Positions 40,101 through 44,935 of a stretch of DNA of 64,000 nucleotides are shown one piece after another; within the stretch, counting starts at the first letter, position 1, and each line of letters begins with the position of its first letter. This DNA comes from Branchinecta lynchi (taxonomy: Eukaryota; Arthropoda; Branchiopoda; Anostraca; Branchinectidae): assembly GCA_023053575.1 (NCBI GenBank), contig JAKZAP010000021.1, positions 11,594,212-11,658,211 of the forward strand. Reading direction: 5' to 3'. Under the pieces are notes generated by a model. That model was not told the DNA's origin, did no database searches, and was given only the letters and a program-made list of their open reading frames with translations. Made by a program: the position numbers and the translations under genes.

Positions 40101-43100
40101 CACTGGGCACCTGAGCCCATTGTGCTTGCAAGGACATAAGGCTACACCTCACCGTGCTCCCACTCTCCTCCTCGTGTTATCACCTTTTTCATCATGCCCC
40201 CTTGCAGAGCTGCTGCGAGTCCAGTAGATCGGGGTCCGAGACAAGTCCGAGTCCTTGGTAAAGGCGTTTCGAAACAAGTCCAAGTCGACAGCTCTGGCGG
40301 ACGGACAGCTCCGTGAAAGACAAGTCCTTGAAAAATGGTGTCGCGAGAACGTCTCGAGACGAGTCTAGATTCCGAATCCACAAGCTCTGCCCCCTTGCCA
40401 AGCCTTGGATAGGCAGCTGCAGTTGCTCATTGTTGGTACCGGCAGGGGCGTCGCAAGGGGGGGGGGGGGGGGGTGCGGGGGGTGCAGCACCCCCCCACCT
40501 TTATGAGATTCGGTAAAATTTTACTAGAATTTTTCGGTATTTTTTCGATAGCAGAACTGTTCGATATATTTACGGGGATTCGGTAGTTATATAGAATAAT
40601 AAATAGGTAATATAGAATAATAAATAGGTAATCTGTGCAAATCTCTTCGGTATAATGATCGGGATTTGGTATATTTGCCAGTATTCGGTAGTTATCACGA
40701 ATTTGGTGAGATAACTTACTGAAATCATTTGGTAATTTTTCGATGCCGGAACTATTCGGTATGTTTATGGAGATTCCGTAGTTACACAGAACCCCGATAA
40801 GCTATTGGTTCAAAATTATTCGGTATCATGATTAGGATTCGGTAGTTTATTCAGTATAATTTCCAGGATTAGGAAGTTAACCACGAATACTGAATTTGTT
40901 CCAGTTTCGACGCAAGTATACCGAATATGAATATTGTTCGGTAGTCTTTCGATACCAAAACAATTCGGTATAATAACCGGGATACGCTAGTTATACAGAA
41001 TCCCGAACATGCTATCGGCCTAAATTTATTCGGTATAATAAGTGGAATTCGGTAATTTATTCGTTATAATTGCCAGGATTCGGAAGTTACCACGAACCTT
41101 GAAACTCAGAAGACGTCGAGTGAAGCACTGGTCGCAGACAAATCATCGATAGTTAGTCCTTACTTTTATTTTGGATTCCAAAAAGAATATCTATTCATAA
41201 ATATTTAGAAAATCCGCCTGCAGCACTTTTCGTAATATTCTCTGTTTTGTGTAACGTCGCGTCATTAGACGGGGTTTCAAGCCAGTTTTAGGATTGAGAT
41301 TTCGAAACATTAAAAGCTAGAATTTGGATGGAAATTAAGATTAAAATTAAAAGCAAAAAAAATTTCGCCTGCGGCGCTCACTTTATGTGATTATGGGTAG
41401 TATATTGACTAGACTACAGTTACTGCTGCTGCCGGAACGTCGCTCCATCCGGTTTCGGGAACTTCTTGGAGTCTCGGTGTTTAATCAACGGTAAATGGTA
41501 GAATTTGAAAGAGAAGTAGTTAGTTTTAGCCTACAGAAAAAAAATGATTTCGAAAATTTTCGCCTGCGGCGCTCGATTTAACTTTCTATTGGCTATAAGA
41601 GGTAGAAGCTGTTACTGCAATCACGCCCGGCAGTATATTTTCCATGTGGCCTTCGCCAGAACGCTGCCTAATAGTTGGCTTATCGTCTTTCATGCTGCCC
41701 TTTATTGTTACTCTTCCTACGTAATCGTCTCTGTTCCATAATTTAAAGCTCAAATTCTTAGTTCTAGGATCGGTAAAATTTTTGAAAGATTCGGTAAAAT
41801 TTTTGTTCTGCACCCCCCCACCGAAAATGCACTTGCGACGCCCCTGGGTACCGGTGTAGCTGCTTTACAACGCTAATCCACTTAAAGGAACAGAAAACTT
41901 GACTCAAACTTAACTTGAGGAGCTCGATGACATATCAAGAATGTACCCTGAGTCGATATTGAGAGTAAGAAAAATTCTCGTTACGACCATTGCGGTTTCC
42001 GGGCAGTTTCCGAGAATTCGACTTTTGAGTTATTAAACAAAAAAAAAAGCAAAAGGTTTGTCTGCCGGGAGTAGGAATCGAACTCGCGACCTCTTGACTT
42101 CTGTCCCGATATGTTAATCAAGACGGCCAAAGGCGATTTTTTACAGTGCATAAGTGCAAAATTACAGTGCATAAGGGGCAAGGGTCTTCCGGTTAGCTTT
42201 GGGAACACTAAGGATGGGGTTCGAGATAACAAAGAAAGGGGGTCCTGTCGACAATAAGTATCTTTATATGAGCCCCCCAGGTCGGTTTGATGGCCGAAAG
42301 TTGCGTAGTCAAGTTTTCTGTGCCTTTAAAGCACCCCTAGCACTGTACCGTTTATGTTCCAGTAATAATAGTTGGATATTTTAAAACTAGGCTCTGCACA
42401 GTTTGACTTTTGTCAAAAACTGGGAAAAATTTACATAACCTGTGCTTCTGACGACGAAGATTCGCGTAAACAATCGTCGAGAGCGCGATACGCATTGAAA
42501 ATAGTGAAACAGATTAAAGGCGTATTCTTGCCGTTCCCCGAGGACTCCACTGAGGAGTCCCCGCGTTTTTGTTTGTCCCGGGGACTCACTCCCCGTATTC
42601 TCGCGAGTCCCCACGGACGGGGAATGCTCCGATTATCATCACCATCATCAAAAAGGACTCCCTTTCAGATTCAGAGGGGAATCAATTTTTGCTGGTGTTG
42701 GTGCAATGTAAAATTAGTTAAATAGAATAAGGAAAACCAAAAATAAAGTGGATCCAGACTGATTTCGTCAACTGCATATTTATTGTTAGAACAAAATCCA
42801 TTTTGGAAGCATTCCCCGTGTTCTCGTTGTTTTCCGTACGCGGAGTCCGCGTGGAGCGACTCCCTCTATTTTCGCCGTTCCCTTCGATTCCCCGCGGAGT
42901 GCTCGGGGTCCTCGGGGAACGGCAAGAATACGTCTTAAGTGTGAAAATTGGTGAGTTGTCATCTGGAGGTTTGGGACGTGCTAGTTTAGCATTATAGAAA
43001 GGACGGGTCTTTCAAATATTTTACTTTTAAGACGAATTCTCTTTATTTCCCTAGTCCCGCCATTCTGGGGCTGTCTCCAACAGCGTTTACAACTCGTTTG

Positions 43101-43472
43101 CCTAGACGCAATTGATTCGAGCAACAAGATCCGTGTATTAGCTTACGTGATGGATCTGCGTCACTGTCAGGAAGGTCCACATAAAACTGGGCGCATTTGT
43201 ATAGTGCTGTAACATGGCATAATTTATAGAGGCGGAGGCCATTTTGGTGCAATTATATTATTCTTATTATTGTATTATGACAATGGAAAAGGAAATAACC
43301 AGAATATTTTGGAGTTATATTAAGGAGTGAACTTATGGAGTTGCACAGGCTTTCAGTTGTACTTTAAGTGTATATATATTATTTTTTTTTTCAGGAGGAA
43401 CCTGGTGCAATTAGCAACGCGACCGCGTCAACAGTCGGGGTGTGGGCAGTTGGACTAGAAGAGACCGACTAA
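4086..43472 (+). CDS. Sialin-like SLC17 family transporter, complete gene of 11 coding exons
   Basis: Gene-level entry. Joining 4086-4143, 6619-6800, 11401-11634, 13588-13675, 14431-14654, 15530-15679, 20649-20781, 31722-31843, 36833-36952, 39642-39815 and 43395-43472 gives 1563 coding bases, 520 residues and a TAA stop, with every junction GT/AG and phase-consistent. The family are 12-helix major-facilitator anion transporters (sialin, vesicular glutamate and phosphate carriers), usually about 470-590 residues. Visible landmarks are RVNLSVAIV in helix 1 (Arg42 matches the arginine altered in human Salla disease), N-glycosylation sequons NIS and NTT in the first luminal loop, an Asn/Trp-rich TQGIVLG segment in helix 2, PAMHSMMARW in helix 4 and WGFYTLLTELPTYM in helix 7. 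Substrate cannot be decided from sequence; sialin, glutamate or phosphate transport are all possible. Introns are large because they are packed with transposons. Confidence 0.93.
4396..4770 (+). mobile_element. hAT-type short element rich in ATCGAT palindromes
   Basis: 375 bp between perfect CAAAGTGG repeats (4388-4395, 4771-4778). Ends TAGTGTTGGGCAATCTTCGA and TATCGCCCAACACTT; subterminal arrays of ATATCGATAT-type palindromes on both sides. Starts about 250 bp into intron 1. Confidence 0.78.
4890..5170 (+). mobile_element. Family K inverted-repeat element
   Basis: Ends GAGCCTCATTTTTGTTGCA and TGCAACAAAAACGAGGCTC, GC-rich interior with GCAGCGCTGCCGC and GCTGCAGCAGCG blocks. The 184-codon ORF over it is a by-product. 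A second copy in reverse orientation is at 52337. Confidence 0.72.
5446..5995 (+). mobile_element. Family A element, 5' truncated
   Basis: Internal unit sequence and GACCGACAGACCGACGGACG tract end at the hairpin 5967-5995. The AACAAGAGC start is absent. It abuts a family I element fragment. Confidence 0.7.
5998..6383 (+). mobile_element. Family I element, left part missing, split by the hammerhead copy
   Basis: Matches 42650-42934 (GGACTCCCTTTTAGATTCGG, GGAAGCATTCCCCGTGTTCT, GGAACGGCGAGAATACG). The left end is replaced by the family A hairpin; 6071-6172 is a later insertion. Confidence 0.68.
6071..6172 (-). mobile_element. Hammerhead retroelement, deletion copy (102 bp)
   Basis: Flanked by TTAACTAAAAAC (6059-6070) and TTAATTAAAAAC (6173-6184), 11 of 12 matching. 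In ribozyme sense (minus strand) it has the same 5' piece ending at TTTGAGCCCAAGCTGACT as copy 1, one inverted arm, then jumps to GCTGATGAAGAAT, the bases just 3' of the ribozyme cleavage site, and continues to the common 3' end. The ribozyme core itself is absent. It interrupts a family I element. Confidence 0.78.
6619..6800 (+). CDS. SLC17 gene exon 2 (helix 1 and first luminal loop)
   Basis: Acceptor TTTCAG before 6619, donor GTGCGT after 6800. It encodes residues 20-80: transmembrane helix 1 with the family hallmark RVNLSVAIVDMV, followed by a loop with two N-glycosylation sequons (NIS, NTT). Such glycosylated first loops are typical of SLC17 proteins. The exon ends in phase 0, as exon 3 requires. 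Confidence 0.93.
7326..8569 (+). mobile_element. Family C inverted-repeat element, split by family B
   Basis: TTAA at 7322-7325 and 8570-8573 as target duplication. Flanks of the nested B element join to give the same sequence as the intact copy at 57941. TTAA duplications are used by piggyBac and Kolobok-type elements; with only about 7 bp of terminal repeat I cannot choose. Confidence 0.7.
7487..8368 (+). mobile_element. Family B Helitron-like element, nested in element C
   Basis: Starts with palindrome TTTTGGGATCCCAAAA, then a GTCCGTCCGTCCGTC tract, then internal units with GTAGTTCGCCCGGAATCCGG, and ends GGGATCCCATCGAAACC, GCTCTTG. The layout mirrors family A: hairpin end, GTCC tract, internal units, half-palindrome and the AACAAGAGC terminus (reverse complement). 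An intact element C at 57.9 kb gives the empty site and shows insertion into a run of T with at most 3 bp duplicated. Confidence 0.72.
8640..9780 (+). repeat. Dispersed and inverted repeats, unclassified
   Basis: GGCACAGGATTTGATACTCT occurs at 8925 and 9740 with about 100 bp of shared upstream sequence (GCAATTAGCGTGTTG). GAACCCCTGTTAGGATGC occurs at 9503 and 9543, and again at 11085. Element borders not resolved. Confidence 0.45.
10260..10960 (+). repeat. Tandem units of about 140-150 bp
   Basis: TGGGCAATCTGGGCCCAGTT-type blocks recur near 10290, 10410, 10545, 10690 and 10835, with TTGCCCATGAACGG. AAATTTCATCGTCCTATG between them resembles the internal phrase of family A, so this may be a third Helitron-like family. 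Confidence 0.5.
11288..11342. repeat. AAT microsatellite
   Basis: AATAATAATAATATAATTAT and the following TTAATAATAATAATAC; partly palindromic, ends about 60 bp before exon 3. Confidence 0.8.
11401..11634 (+). CDS. SLC17 gene exon 3 (helices 2-3)
   Basis: Acceptor CTTTTCAG before 11401, donor GTATGT after GAG. Seventy-eight codons (residues 81-158) encode the WDGPTQGIVLG start of helix 2, the QIPAGILAEQYGGK loop that corresponds to the conserved major-facilitator loop between helices 2 and 3, helix 3, and the RVLTGMAE entry into helix 4. Confidence 0.95.
12032..12091 (-). mobile_element. Fragment of hammerhead repeat 3' part, subfamily 2
   Basis: Plus strand TATTTGATAGTGCGAAACGG then ATACGTCAGATGAATTTTAT and AGCAGCTAT; this is the reverse complement of the 3' part seen at 33.8 and 48.1 kb. 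The ribozyme core is not included. Confidence 0.5.
12457..12935 (+). mobile_element. TAGTTGCG-type inverted-repeat element
   Basis: Ends TAGTTGCGGTTTTGTTCGAC and GTCGAACAAAATCGCAACTA; inner GCAAACGCC/GGCAAA units. Terminal octamer is shared with family G. Confidence 0.68.
12990..13420 (-). mobile_element. LINE RT C-terminal fragment
   Basis: Minus strand encodes SRGDVIMAHKLLETD, RTRGHSKKFYRERAPTKKRN, QFFTNRAVLLWNSL, the RGHSxKLxxxR...FFxxRxxxxWNSLP pattern found at the 3' end of many LINE polymerases. No full RT. In intron 3 of the transporter, just upstream of exon 4. Confidence 0.72.
13588..13675 (+). CDS. SLC17 gene exon 4 (helix 4)
   Basis: Acceptor TTTCCAG, donor G|GTACTG. Residues 159-187 begin GITLPAMHSMMARW; His166 is at the position of the histidine known to be needed in human sialin (His183). 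The cytosolic loop SNERGTLGS follows. One leftover base is completed by exon 5. Confidence 0.94.
14070..14145 (+). mobile_element. Family G fragment
   Basis: TTTTTGCAGATACCATGGTA followed by CTGGATCTGCAATTAGTCG. Ends six bases before the start of the duplicated exon 5 block. Confidence 0.5.
14151..14330 (+). pseudogene. Partial tandem copy of exon 5 with its acceptor (exon 5a)
   Basis: 180 bp nearly identical to 14361-14540, offset by 210 bp. It includes about 70 bp of upstream intron, the TATGTAG acceptor and the first 110 bases of exon 5, with four base differences in the exon part (two change residues: Cys for Trp, Asp for Gly). The copy stops at GGCCTA, has no donor, and runs into a stop codon, so including it would truncate the protein. 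It is a recent duplication and a potential decoy acceptor. Confidence 0.88.
14431..14654 (+). CDS. SLC17 gene exon 5 (helices 5-6)
   Basis: Acceptor TTTTGTAG, donor GTATGT. It encodes residues 188-262: MQFGTVIALPLSGLL, the helix 6 segment, and the long cytosolic loop between helices 6 and 7 ending in DEKEYILSHVGH, a well-conserved family signature. This copy, not the shorter one at 14221, is used because only it has a full reading frame and a donor site. Confidence 0.93.
15001..15105 (+). pseudogene. Partial copy of exon 5 3' end with donor site
   Basis: Repeats the sequence around 14634-14740: the last codons of exon 5 (the GHKRKT part), the GTATGT donor and about 85 bp of following intron. 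With the copy at 14151 it shows that exon 5 was duplicated in pieces on both sides. No acceptor or exon body belongs to it. Confidence 0.8.
15093..15231 (+). mobile_element. Degenerate hammerhead repeat with inverted arms
   Basis: CTGAAGA (15170-15176) and CGAAATATA (15201-15209) keep core blocks, but stem II no longer pairs well. Around them CAGCTGAGATTTATTTTAAC (15093-15112) is an inverted copy of the arm near 15211-15231. The same inverted-arm layout as at 29.1 kb. Located in intron 5 of the transporter. Confidence 0.55.
15530..15679 (+). CDS. SLC17 gene exon 6 (helix 7)
   Basis: Acceptor TTTTAG, donor GTAAGT. Fifty codons (residues 263-312): KTPWLSIFSCVPFWAIFVAH, then the NWGFYTLLTELPTYMKTVL segment that is the most family-specific stretch in the protein and the basis for suspecting an arthropod host. 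Confidence 0.95.
15693..16069 (+). mobile_element. Family G element (TAGTTGCG ends, ATACCATGGTAT core)
   Basis: Ends TAGTTGCGTTTTTGC and GCAAAAACGCAACTA; many CAGATACCATGGTATCTG-like palindromes. Starts 13 bp after the exon 6 donor. A further partial copy continues to 16337. Confidence 0.7.
16070..16337 (+). mobile_element. Family G partial copy in tandem
   Basis: Repeats the right part of the preceding element: CAGATACCACGGTAACTGC, AAAAACGACTAATTACAG and the end AAAACGCAACTA. Confidence 0.6.
16575..16736 (+). repeat. 81-bp tandem duplication
   Basis: CTTTGTTTTCCTCAAAAT starts units at 16575 and 16656; three or four differences. It preserves a 117-codon open frame (16456-16809) with a duplicated 27-residue block, but no homology or splice context supports a gene. 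Confidence 0.7.
17030..17408 (-). mobile_element. Family C element, diverged
   Basis: Shares CTCCATATATTTAGACC, TGCCTGCGAGAAGTTTTTCC and the GTCCTTTAA end with other copies. The left end is degraded. Confidence 0.6.
18095..18379 (+). mobile_element. Family D element
   Basis: Ends GTGTTCCACCCTTC and TAGGGTGGAACAC form the terminal inverted repeat; interior matches the copy at 1.2 kb. Confidence 0.72.
18504..18916 (-). mobile_element. Family G element
   Basis: CCGTTTTTGCAGATACCATG start and GCGAGAACGCAACTA end; interior in reverse order to 15.7 kb. Confidence 0.65.
19039..19546 (-). mobile_element. Family D element with nested family E
   Basis: Ends GTGTTCCACCCTACTTACC and AGAAGGGTGGAACAC. 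Interrupted at 19068-19277 by a TA-flanked family E element; removing it restores the D sequence GTTACTACGCATGACGTC. Confidence 0.72.
19068..19277 (+). mobile_element. Family E TA-flanked element nested in D
   Basis: 210 bp, ends CACTGTAAAG and TTTTTACAGTG, flanked by TA on both sides. Interior has several GGGATTAATCTTGTCTC / AGATAAGATTAATCCC palindromic units. TA duplication suggests a Tc1/mariner-type non-autonomous element. Confidence 0.72.
19763..20125 (-). mobile_element. Family C element
   Basis: TTAA at 19759 and 20126, AGGACCTG start. Shares GGCTTAAAAAAGCC-type and TTTGTTGAAAGCACAGCCTA blocks with other copies, in opposite orientation to 57.9 kb. Confidence 0.7.
20649..20781 (+). CDS. 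SLC17 gene exon 7 (helix 8)
   Basis: Acceptor TTCTCTAG, donor G|GTGAGT. Residues 313-356 read NGLLSAVPYLAMWV, then a DHARKKRLATMTTVRKICN loop; the TTxVRK motif is typical of SLC17 proteins. Ends with one base, completed by exon 8. Confidence 0.94.
20780..21637. other. Intron 7 stretch with microsatellites
   Basis: Contains GATAGATAGATAGATAG at 20984 and long A and T runs (21070, 21130, 21340). Nothing else recognised. Confidence 0.5.
21638..21904 (+). mobile_element. Family D element, diverged ends
   Basis: Interior blocks TTACCACGCTCGGGAGCG and CGCGACGTCATGCGTAG match family D; the terminal repeats have several changes (GTGTCACCCTTC, GTGGTGCTGAACA). Confidence 0.6.
22589..23960 (-). mobile_element. 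Family A element, minus orientation
   Basis: Hairpin ATGGCACTTGCC...GGCCAAGTGCCAT at 22589-22617, then GTCGGTCGGTCGGTC and about three internal units of roughly 430 bp (GGGTACTTCCAGATATGCTA repeats at 22680, 23100, 23530, 23880). The AACAAGAGC end is not found in this orientation, so it is truncated or fused head-to-head with the next copy. Confidence 0.65.
24220..27270 (+). mobile_element. Family A element, longest copy
   Basis: Begins AACAAGAGCTACGAGCTCAT at 24220 and ends with the hairpin at 27242-27270. It has at least six internal units, several carrying runs of 10-18 C. It contains a tRNA-like segment at 26950-27015. Located in intron 7 of the transporter. Confidence 0.7.
26945..27015 (+). 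repeat. tRNA-like sequence, probable SINE remnant
   Basis: TTGGCTCAGTTGGTAGAGC is a good tRNA D-arm (A box), and GAGGTTCCTGGTTCACTC resembles a T-arm (B box, imperfect). The anticodon stem does not pair, so this is not a working tRNA gene. CCCGCATTCGCTC just before it also occurs 97 bp upstream. Confidence 0.5.
27418..27596. mobile_element. Short element with 40-bp terminal inverted repeats
   Basis: Left arm has TATGTAGTTTCGTTGTAG and TTTCACTGTAGTTTG; right arm has CAAACTACAGTGAAAC and CGAAACTACATAAAAA. The arms differ by few bases. It directly abuts the AACAAGAGC start of a family A element. Confidence 0.75.
29121..29336 (+). mobile_element. Hammerhead-ribozyme retroelement, copy 1 (216 bp, 10-bp target duplication)
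   Basis: Bounded by perfect direct repeats CCTGGACAGA at 29111-29120 and 29337-29346, inside a family A element. From left to right: a 5' piece TATTCTTTGAGCCC, an inverted arm (29151-29186), a middle with GTTTGTTTCCTTCCCCGA, the ribozyme, and the sense arm (about 29301-29336) ending TTTGAATAAT. The arms are near-perfect inverted copies over about 35 bp. A fixed 3' end and a target duplication of this size point to retrotransposition. Confidence 0.85.
29245..29288 (+). ncRNA. Hammerhead ribozyme, type I, intact core
   Basis: Stem I CAGC (29245-29248) pairs with GCTG (29285-29288). The catalytic core CTGACGA (29249-29255) matches CUGANGA. Stem II: GG, a bulged A, then CCCTT pairs with AAGGG and CC around the loop GCCAAG. 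GAAA (29277-29280) follows, then a minimal stem III A-U/U-A and the cleavage triplet ATC; cleavage is predicted after C29284. Every invariant position of the hammerhead is present. Short stem III type I motifs of this kind are known from Penelope-like elements and retrozymes. Confidence 0.85.
29745..30770 (-). mobile_element. CR1-like LINE 3' fragment
   Basis: Minus strand: WKYVDDLSLVEVV (catalytic YVDD block, 30650 region), ITLLGVTLSSDL, then in another frame FVRSLLEYSCPVWHYAL, SIDSVQKRALRIIYRG and an ETLHHRRERLC-type end. The 3' tail is repeated CTGAAA units (plus strand 29748-29765). Two frame breaks; 5' truncated within the RT. In intron 7 of the transporter. Confidence 0.8.
30771..31721. 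other. Intron 7 end, no recognised element
   Basis: A 161-codon minus-strand ORF (30961-31446) is present but is low in known motifs, rich in His/Ser/Thr and has no paralog elsewhere in the window. I do not call a gene. Confidence 0.4.
31722..31843 (+). CDS. SLC17 gene exon 8 (helices 9-10)
   Basis: Acceptor TTCTTCTAG, donor GTAATA. Residues 357-397 form hydrophobic helices ending ANGSCYSGFQ, matching the conserved Gly/Ser-rich turn before the next helix. The 3' tail of a minus-strand LINE begins only a few bases past the donor. Confidence 0.93.
32001..32258 (-). pseudogene. LINE RT C-terminal part after frameshift
   Basis: Reads YNAVALPHLLFVAPFWDLL and a YFKFAKYLVQVPSWSRNRYL-type block ending in a stop, the usual post-RT region. 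One base more or less in the A/T run near 32270 would join it to the upstream ORF. A related fragment lies at 37690-37913. Confidence 0.75.
32188..33759 (-). pseudogene. LINE reverse transcriptase ORF (523 codons)
   Basis: RT landmarks in order: SSGIDGICARHL (about residue 164), SYRPITVSSVLSKILE (223-238), GFRRGLG (257-263), DVSNAF (291-296), GIKQGAITSP (348-357) and the catalytic CYADD (386-390). These are LINE-type motifs, and the catalytic aspartates are present. The usual second Asp after AF is Gly. The frame breaks near 32270 in a run of eight T; the C-terminal part continues in another frame. The first residues (SQLGLKEY) may come from the neighbouring repeat rather than from the LINE. 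Confidence 0.85.
33762..33845 (-). mobile_element. Degenerate hammerhead repeat next to a reverse transcriptase ORF
   Basis: Minus strand: GGACCCTTGCCAAGAAGAGC, CGAAATATAGCTCTAAC, AATTCAGCTGACGTGTCCG, then CTATCAAATA and directly the RT reading frame. The CUGANGA block is lost. It is in the same sense as, and immediately upstream of, the RT ORF. Confidence 0.6.
34375..34754 (-). mobile_element. Family C element, diverged
   Basis: GGCCTGGGAAAAGGCTTAAA and GAATCATTTGTTAAAAGCAG match family C; ends GTGCTTTAA. Left end poorly preserved. Confidence 0.5.
34867..36194 (-). mobile_element. Family A Helitron-like element, complete copy
   Basis: Starts (plus strand) with the hairpin ATGGCGCTTG...CAAGTGCCAT (34867-34895), then a TCCGTCCGTCGGTCTGTCC tract, then four internal units of about 280 bp that recur at 35330, 35610 and 35890, and ends CAAGTGCCATATGAGC-type, GTAGCTCTTGTT. 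Both ends hold half of the same palindrome. No long ORF. This minisatellite core plus terminal hairpin recalls Helentron-associated (DINE-1, pearl-like) elements. In intron 8 of the transporter. Confidence 0.75.
36428..36794 (+). mobile_element. Family E element with nested hAT-type insert
   Basis: CACTGCAACAAAA start and CCGAGTG end with TA on both sides; interior matches 19.1 kb. Split by the element at 36529-36716. Its right end is 38 bp from the first base of exon 9. Confidence 0.68.
36529..36716 (+). mobile_element. hAT-type short element nested in E
   Basis: Ends CAAGGCCGTATCCAGGGG and CCTGGATACGGTCCTG; flanks CCAGTGGA and CCAGTGAA are an 8-bp duplication with one change. Interior includes two C-runs. 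Confidence 0.7.
36833..36952 (+). CDS. SLC17 gene exon 9 (helix 11)
   Basis: Acceptor TTTTTAG, donor GTGAGT. Forty codons (398-437): VNHIDLASNYAGILMGITN, the highly conserved HLDxAxxYAGxLxGxxN family signature, then helix 11. An inverted-repeat element ends only about 38 bp upstream of the acceptor base. Confidence 0.96.
37025..37290 (+). mobile_element. LINE RT C-terminal fragment
   Basis: Plus strand reads KRIQILQNKSIRLIANI, a DYQASIFVFQSMNHICP block and HHNYDTRNA, the common LINE ending QxxxxRxI...LLP...HxYxTRxx. It runs in frame from exon 9 by chance across the GTGAGT donor; it is not part of the transporter. Confidence 0.72.
37355..38883 (+). mobile_element. hAT-type element, degraded, with nested repeats
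   Basis: Begins CAGTGGTTCCCAACCGGTG and ends AAAGGTTGAGGAACCATTG, the classic CAGTGGTTCCCAACC hAT terminus. Flanks AATTACAG and AAATAGAG match at 6 of 8. A LINE fragment (37690-37913) and another CAGAGGCATCGC...GTGACGCCTG repeat are nested within. Confidence 0.62.
37690..37913 (+). mobile_element. LINE RT C-terminal fragment, same family as 32.0 kb
   Basis: HYSKFLLYLPRSHSNYKIIK and YGATESLSRLQELH match the pattern of the minus-strand fragment at 32001 (KFAKYLVQVPSWSRNRYL, RYSVADPILCVDKL). Nested in the hAT-type element at 37355-38883. Confidence 0.55.
39389..39533 (+). repeat. 72-bp tandem duplication before exon 10
   Basis: GAACGTCATTCTAGAGCAAA occurs at 39390 and 39462 with nearly identical following sequence. 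About 110 bp before the exon 10 acceptor. Confidence 0.75.
39642..39815 (+). CDS. SLC17 gene exon 10 (helix 12 and C-terminal tail)
   Basis: Acceptor TTATTTCAG, donor GTAGAG. Residues 438-495: QWRIVFFISAGIYF is the conserved start of helix 12; FGSAEEQLWN closes the transporter core as in other family members. A Ser/Pro/Arg-rich cytosolic tail follows. Confidence 0.94.
40443..41846 (+). mobile_element. hAT-type non-autonomous element, 1.4 kb
   Basis: Perfect 8-bp duplication GGTACCGG (40435-40442, 41847-41854). Ends CAGGGGCGTCGCAAGG and CACTTGCGACGCCCCTG. Interior has about four diverged units with ATTCGGTAGTTA and TTCGGTATAAT blocks and three CGCCTGCGGCGCTC units. No transposase ORF. Confidence 0.8.
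42519..42934 (+). mobile_element. Family I inverted-repeat element
   Basis: Ends GGCGTATTCTTGCCGTTCCC and GGGAACGGCAAGAATACGTC; subterminal CCGAGGACTCC / GGTCCTCGG. Interior carries GGACTCCCTTTCAGATTC and GGAAGCATTCCCCGTG. Confidence 0.72.
43395..43472 (+). CDS. SLC17 gene exon 11 (C-terminus, stop)
   Basis: Acceptor TTTTTTTTTCAG; 25 codons then TAA at 43470. The tail is poorly conserved in the family, so the call rests on the strong acceptor, phase 0 continuity and an ATTAAA about 110 bases after the stop. Confidence 0.78.
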   Translation, partial: EEPGAISNATASTVGVWAVGLEETD

Positions 43473-43580
43473 CTCGTTGATCCGATCCGTCCAGTGCCGA
43501 CTTGGGGGAGAATAGCCTGTGTGATTGCGTAGCCGAATTGTTTTTTTTAACGGAGTTCGTTGCGAAGTTTTTGTACTCTC

Positions 43581-43586
43581 ATTAAA
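43581..43586 (+). promoter_or_regulatory. Possible polyadenylation signal ATTAAA
   Basis: ATTAAA lies 109 bases after the transporter stop codon, followed by T/G-rich sequence (GTTGTTGTAGG). It is the nearest canonical-type signal in the 3' flank, just before an inverted-repeat element starts at 43629. Confidence 0.4.
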
Positions 43587-43628
43587 AACTATGATGAAAC
43601 GTTTTTCGGTACTAAAGTTGTTGTAGGC

Positions 43629-44070
43629 TAGGGGCGTTTTCGCGTGGATGGCTCCCGTCGAGCTCGACGGACGTTTTCGGGTGGATGCCGCCGATCTTTT
43701 TGTAATTTTCGCGTGTACGGATGAACAGGTGAAGGGGACATCCAGCTCGATCGACCTCTCCAGTCCAACACCGCTCCGAGGGCAGCGTTGAACTGAACGG
43801 GGATACTGTTTGAACCTTCCCACTCATAGGTTAGGTTATTCTTTATTTTACACAAAATCACAGTAAACAACTTGTAACAAAAAACATAAAAACTAAACGA
43901 TACATCTTCAAATAAACCAGTCACCGAGAACCCGGGCGTCCAGGTTGTGCTGGGGGTGACCATTATGCACCCACCCAGCTGAACAGGCATTTTCGAATGC
44001 GCGATCGATTCTCGCGTGGACGGTATCACCCTTTCAGCTCTGCAGCCATCCACGCGAAAACGTCCCCCTA
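43629..44070 (+). mobile_element. Inverted-repeat element after the transporter gene
   Basis: Ends TAGGGGCGTTTTCGCGTGG and CCACGCGAAAACGTCCCCCTA (about 24 bp in all). No duplication identified with confidence. Confidence 0.65.
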
Positions 44071-44637
44071 GTCTGTGTTCCCCTGTTCCCATTAGGAATA
44101 CATTGCCTTCCGTTCTCTAGCCTTATTCTTCTTTCTAGTAGGCTACCCTTCTGTGTACCAGTGGAAAACCACCTTCAGACCACCTTACAGGTCACAGCCC
44201 AGCTTTCTGTAGAAATTGGCCAGGTTTTTCTTTCACGAAATTGTAGATCCACCGCAAACATTTTCTTTAACATCTGTTTCAACCAGTTTGCAAGGTATTT
44301 CTCAGGTCGCGTTTCAGCAAGTTATTATAATAAAAGGAGGGGCCAGCGCGGTATTGTGATGGTTATACAGCGCTCTCTGAAACGAAAGTAATAATAACGC
44401 GACTGACACATGTCATCACCCTTGGGAGTTGCTGGTGAACCGATAGTTATTATCATTTATGATGCTCGGGACCATCTAAATACATTGTAACGATCGTAAC
44501 AGTCGCGGAACGAAAATAATAAAAGGGAGGAGCTTATTTGCGGCTGAAATAAAACAAGAATCGTTACGTGAACCTCTGCTGCCTCTATTTACTTCTATGC
44601 TCTGATCGAGGGGTTGCGCACTGGCCGATTCCGTGTA

Positions 44638-44935
44638 CACCATGAGGCAGAGGCAGGAATGAGGCACGTGAGGCAGGCATGAGGAAGGGACCTTGTGCAC
44701 CATGAGGCACTTCAAAAATCCCTAAACGTGTCACCAGAACGGGCGATGAGGCACGTAAGGCAGGAGTGAGGCACGTGAGACAGGGATGAGGCAGGGACCT
44801 TGTACACCATGAGGCACCTAAAAAATCCCTGAACGTGTCACCAGAACGGGCGATGAGACATGTGAGGTAGGCATGAGGCACCTGAGGCAGACATGGGGCA
44901 GGTGAGGCAGGGACCTTGTACACCATGAGGCACCA
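44638..44935 (-). repeat. Minisatellite of about 110 bp
   Basis: GGGACCTTGTxCACCATGAG occurs at 44688, 44796 and 44908, with short GAGGCAGGxATGAGGCACxTG sub-repeats. The 136-codon minus ORF is repeat-derived. Confidence 0.75.
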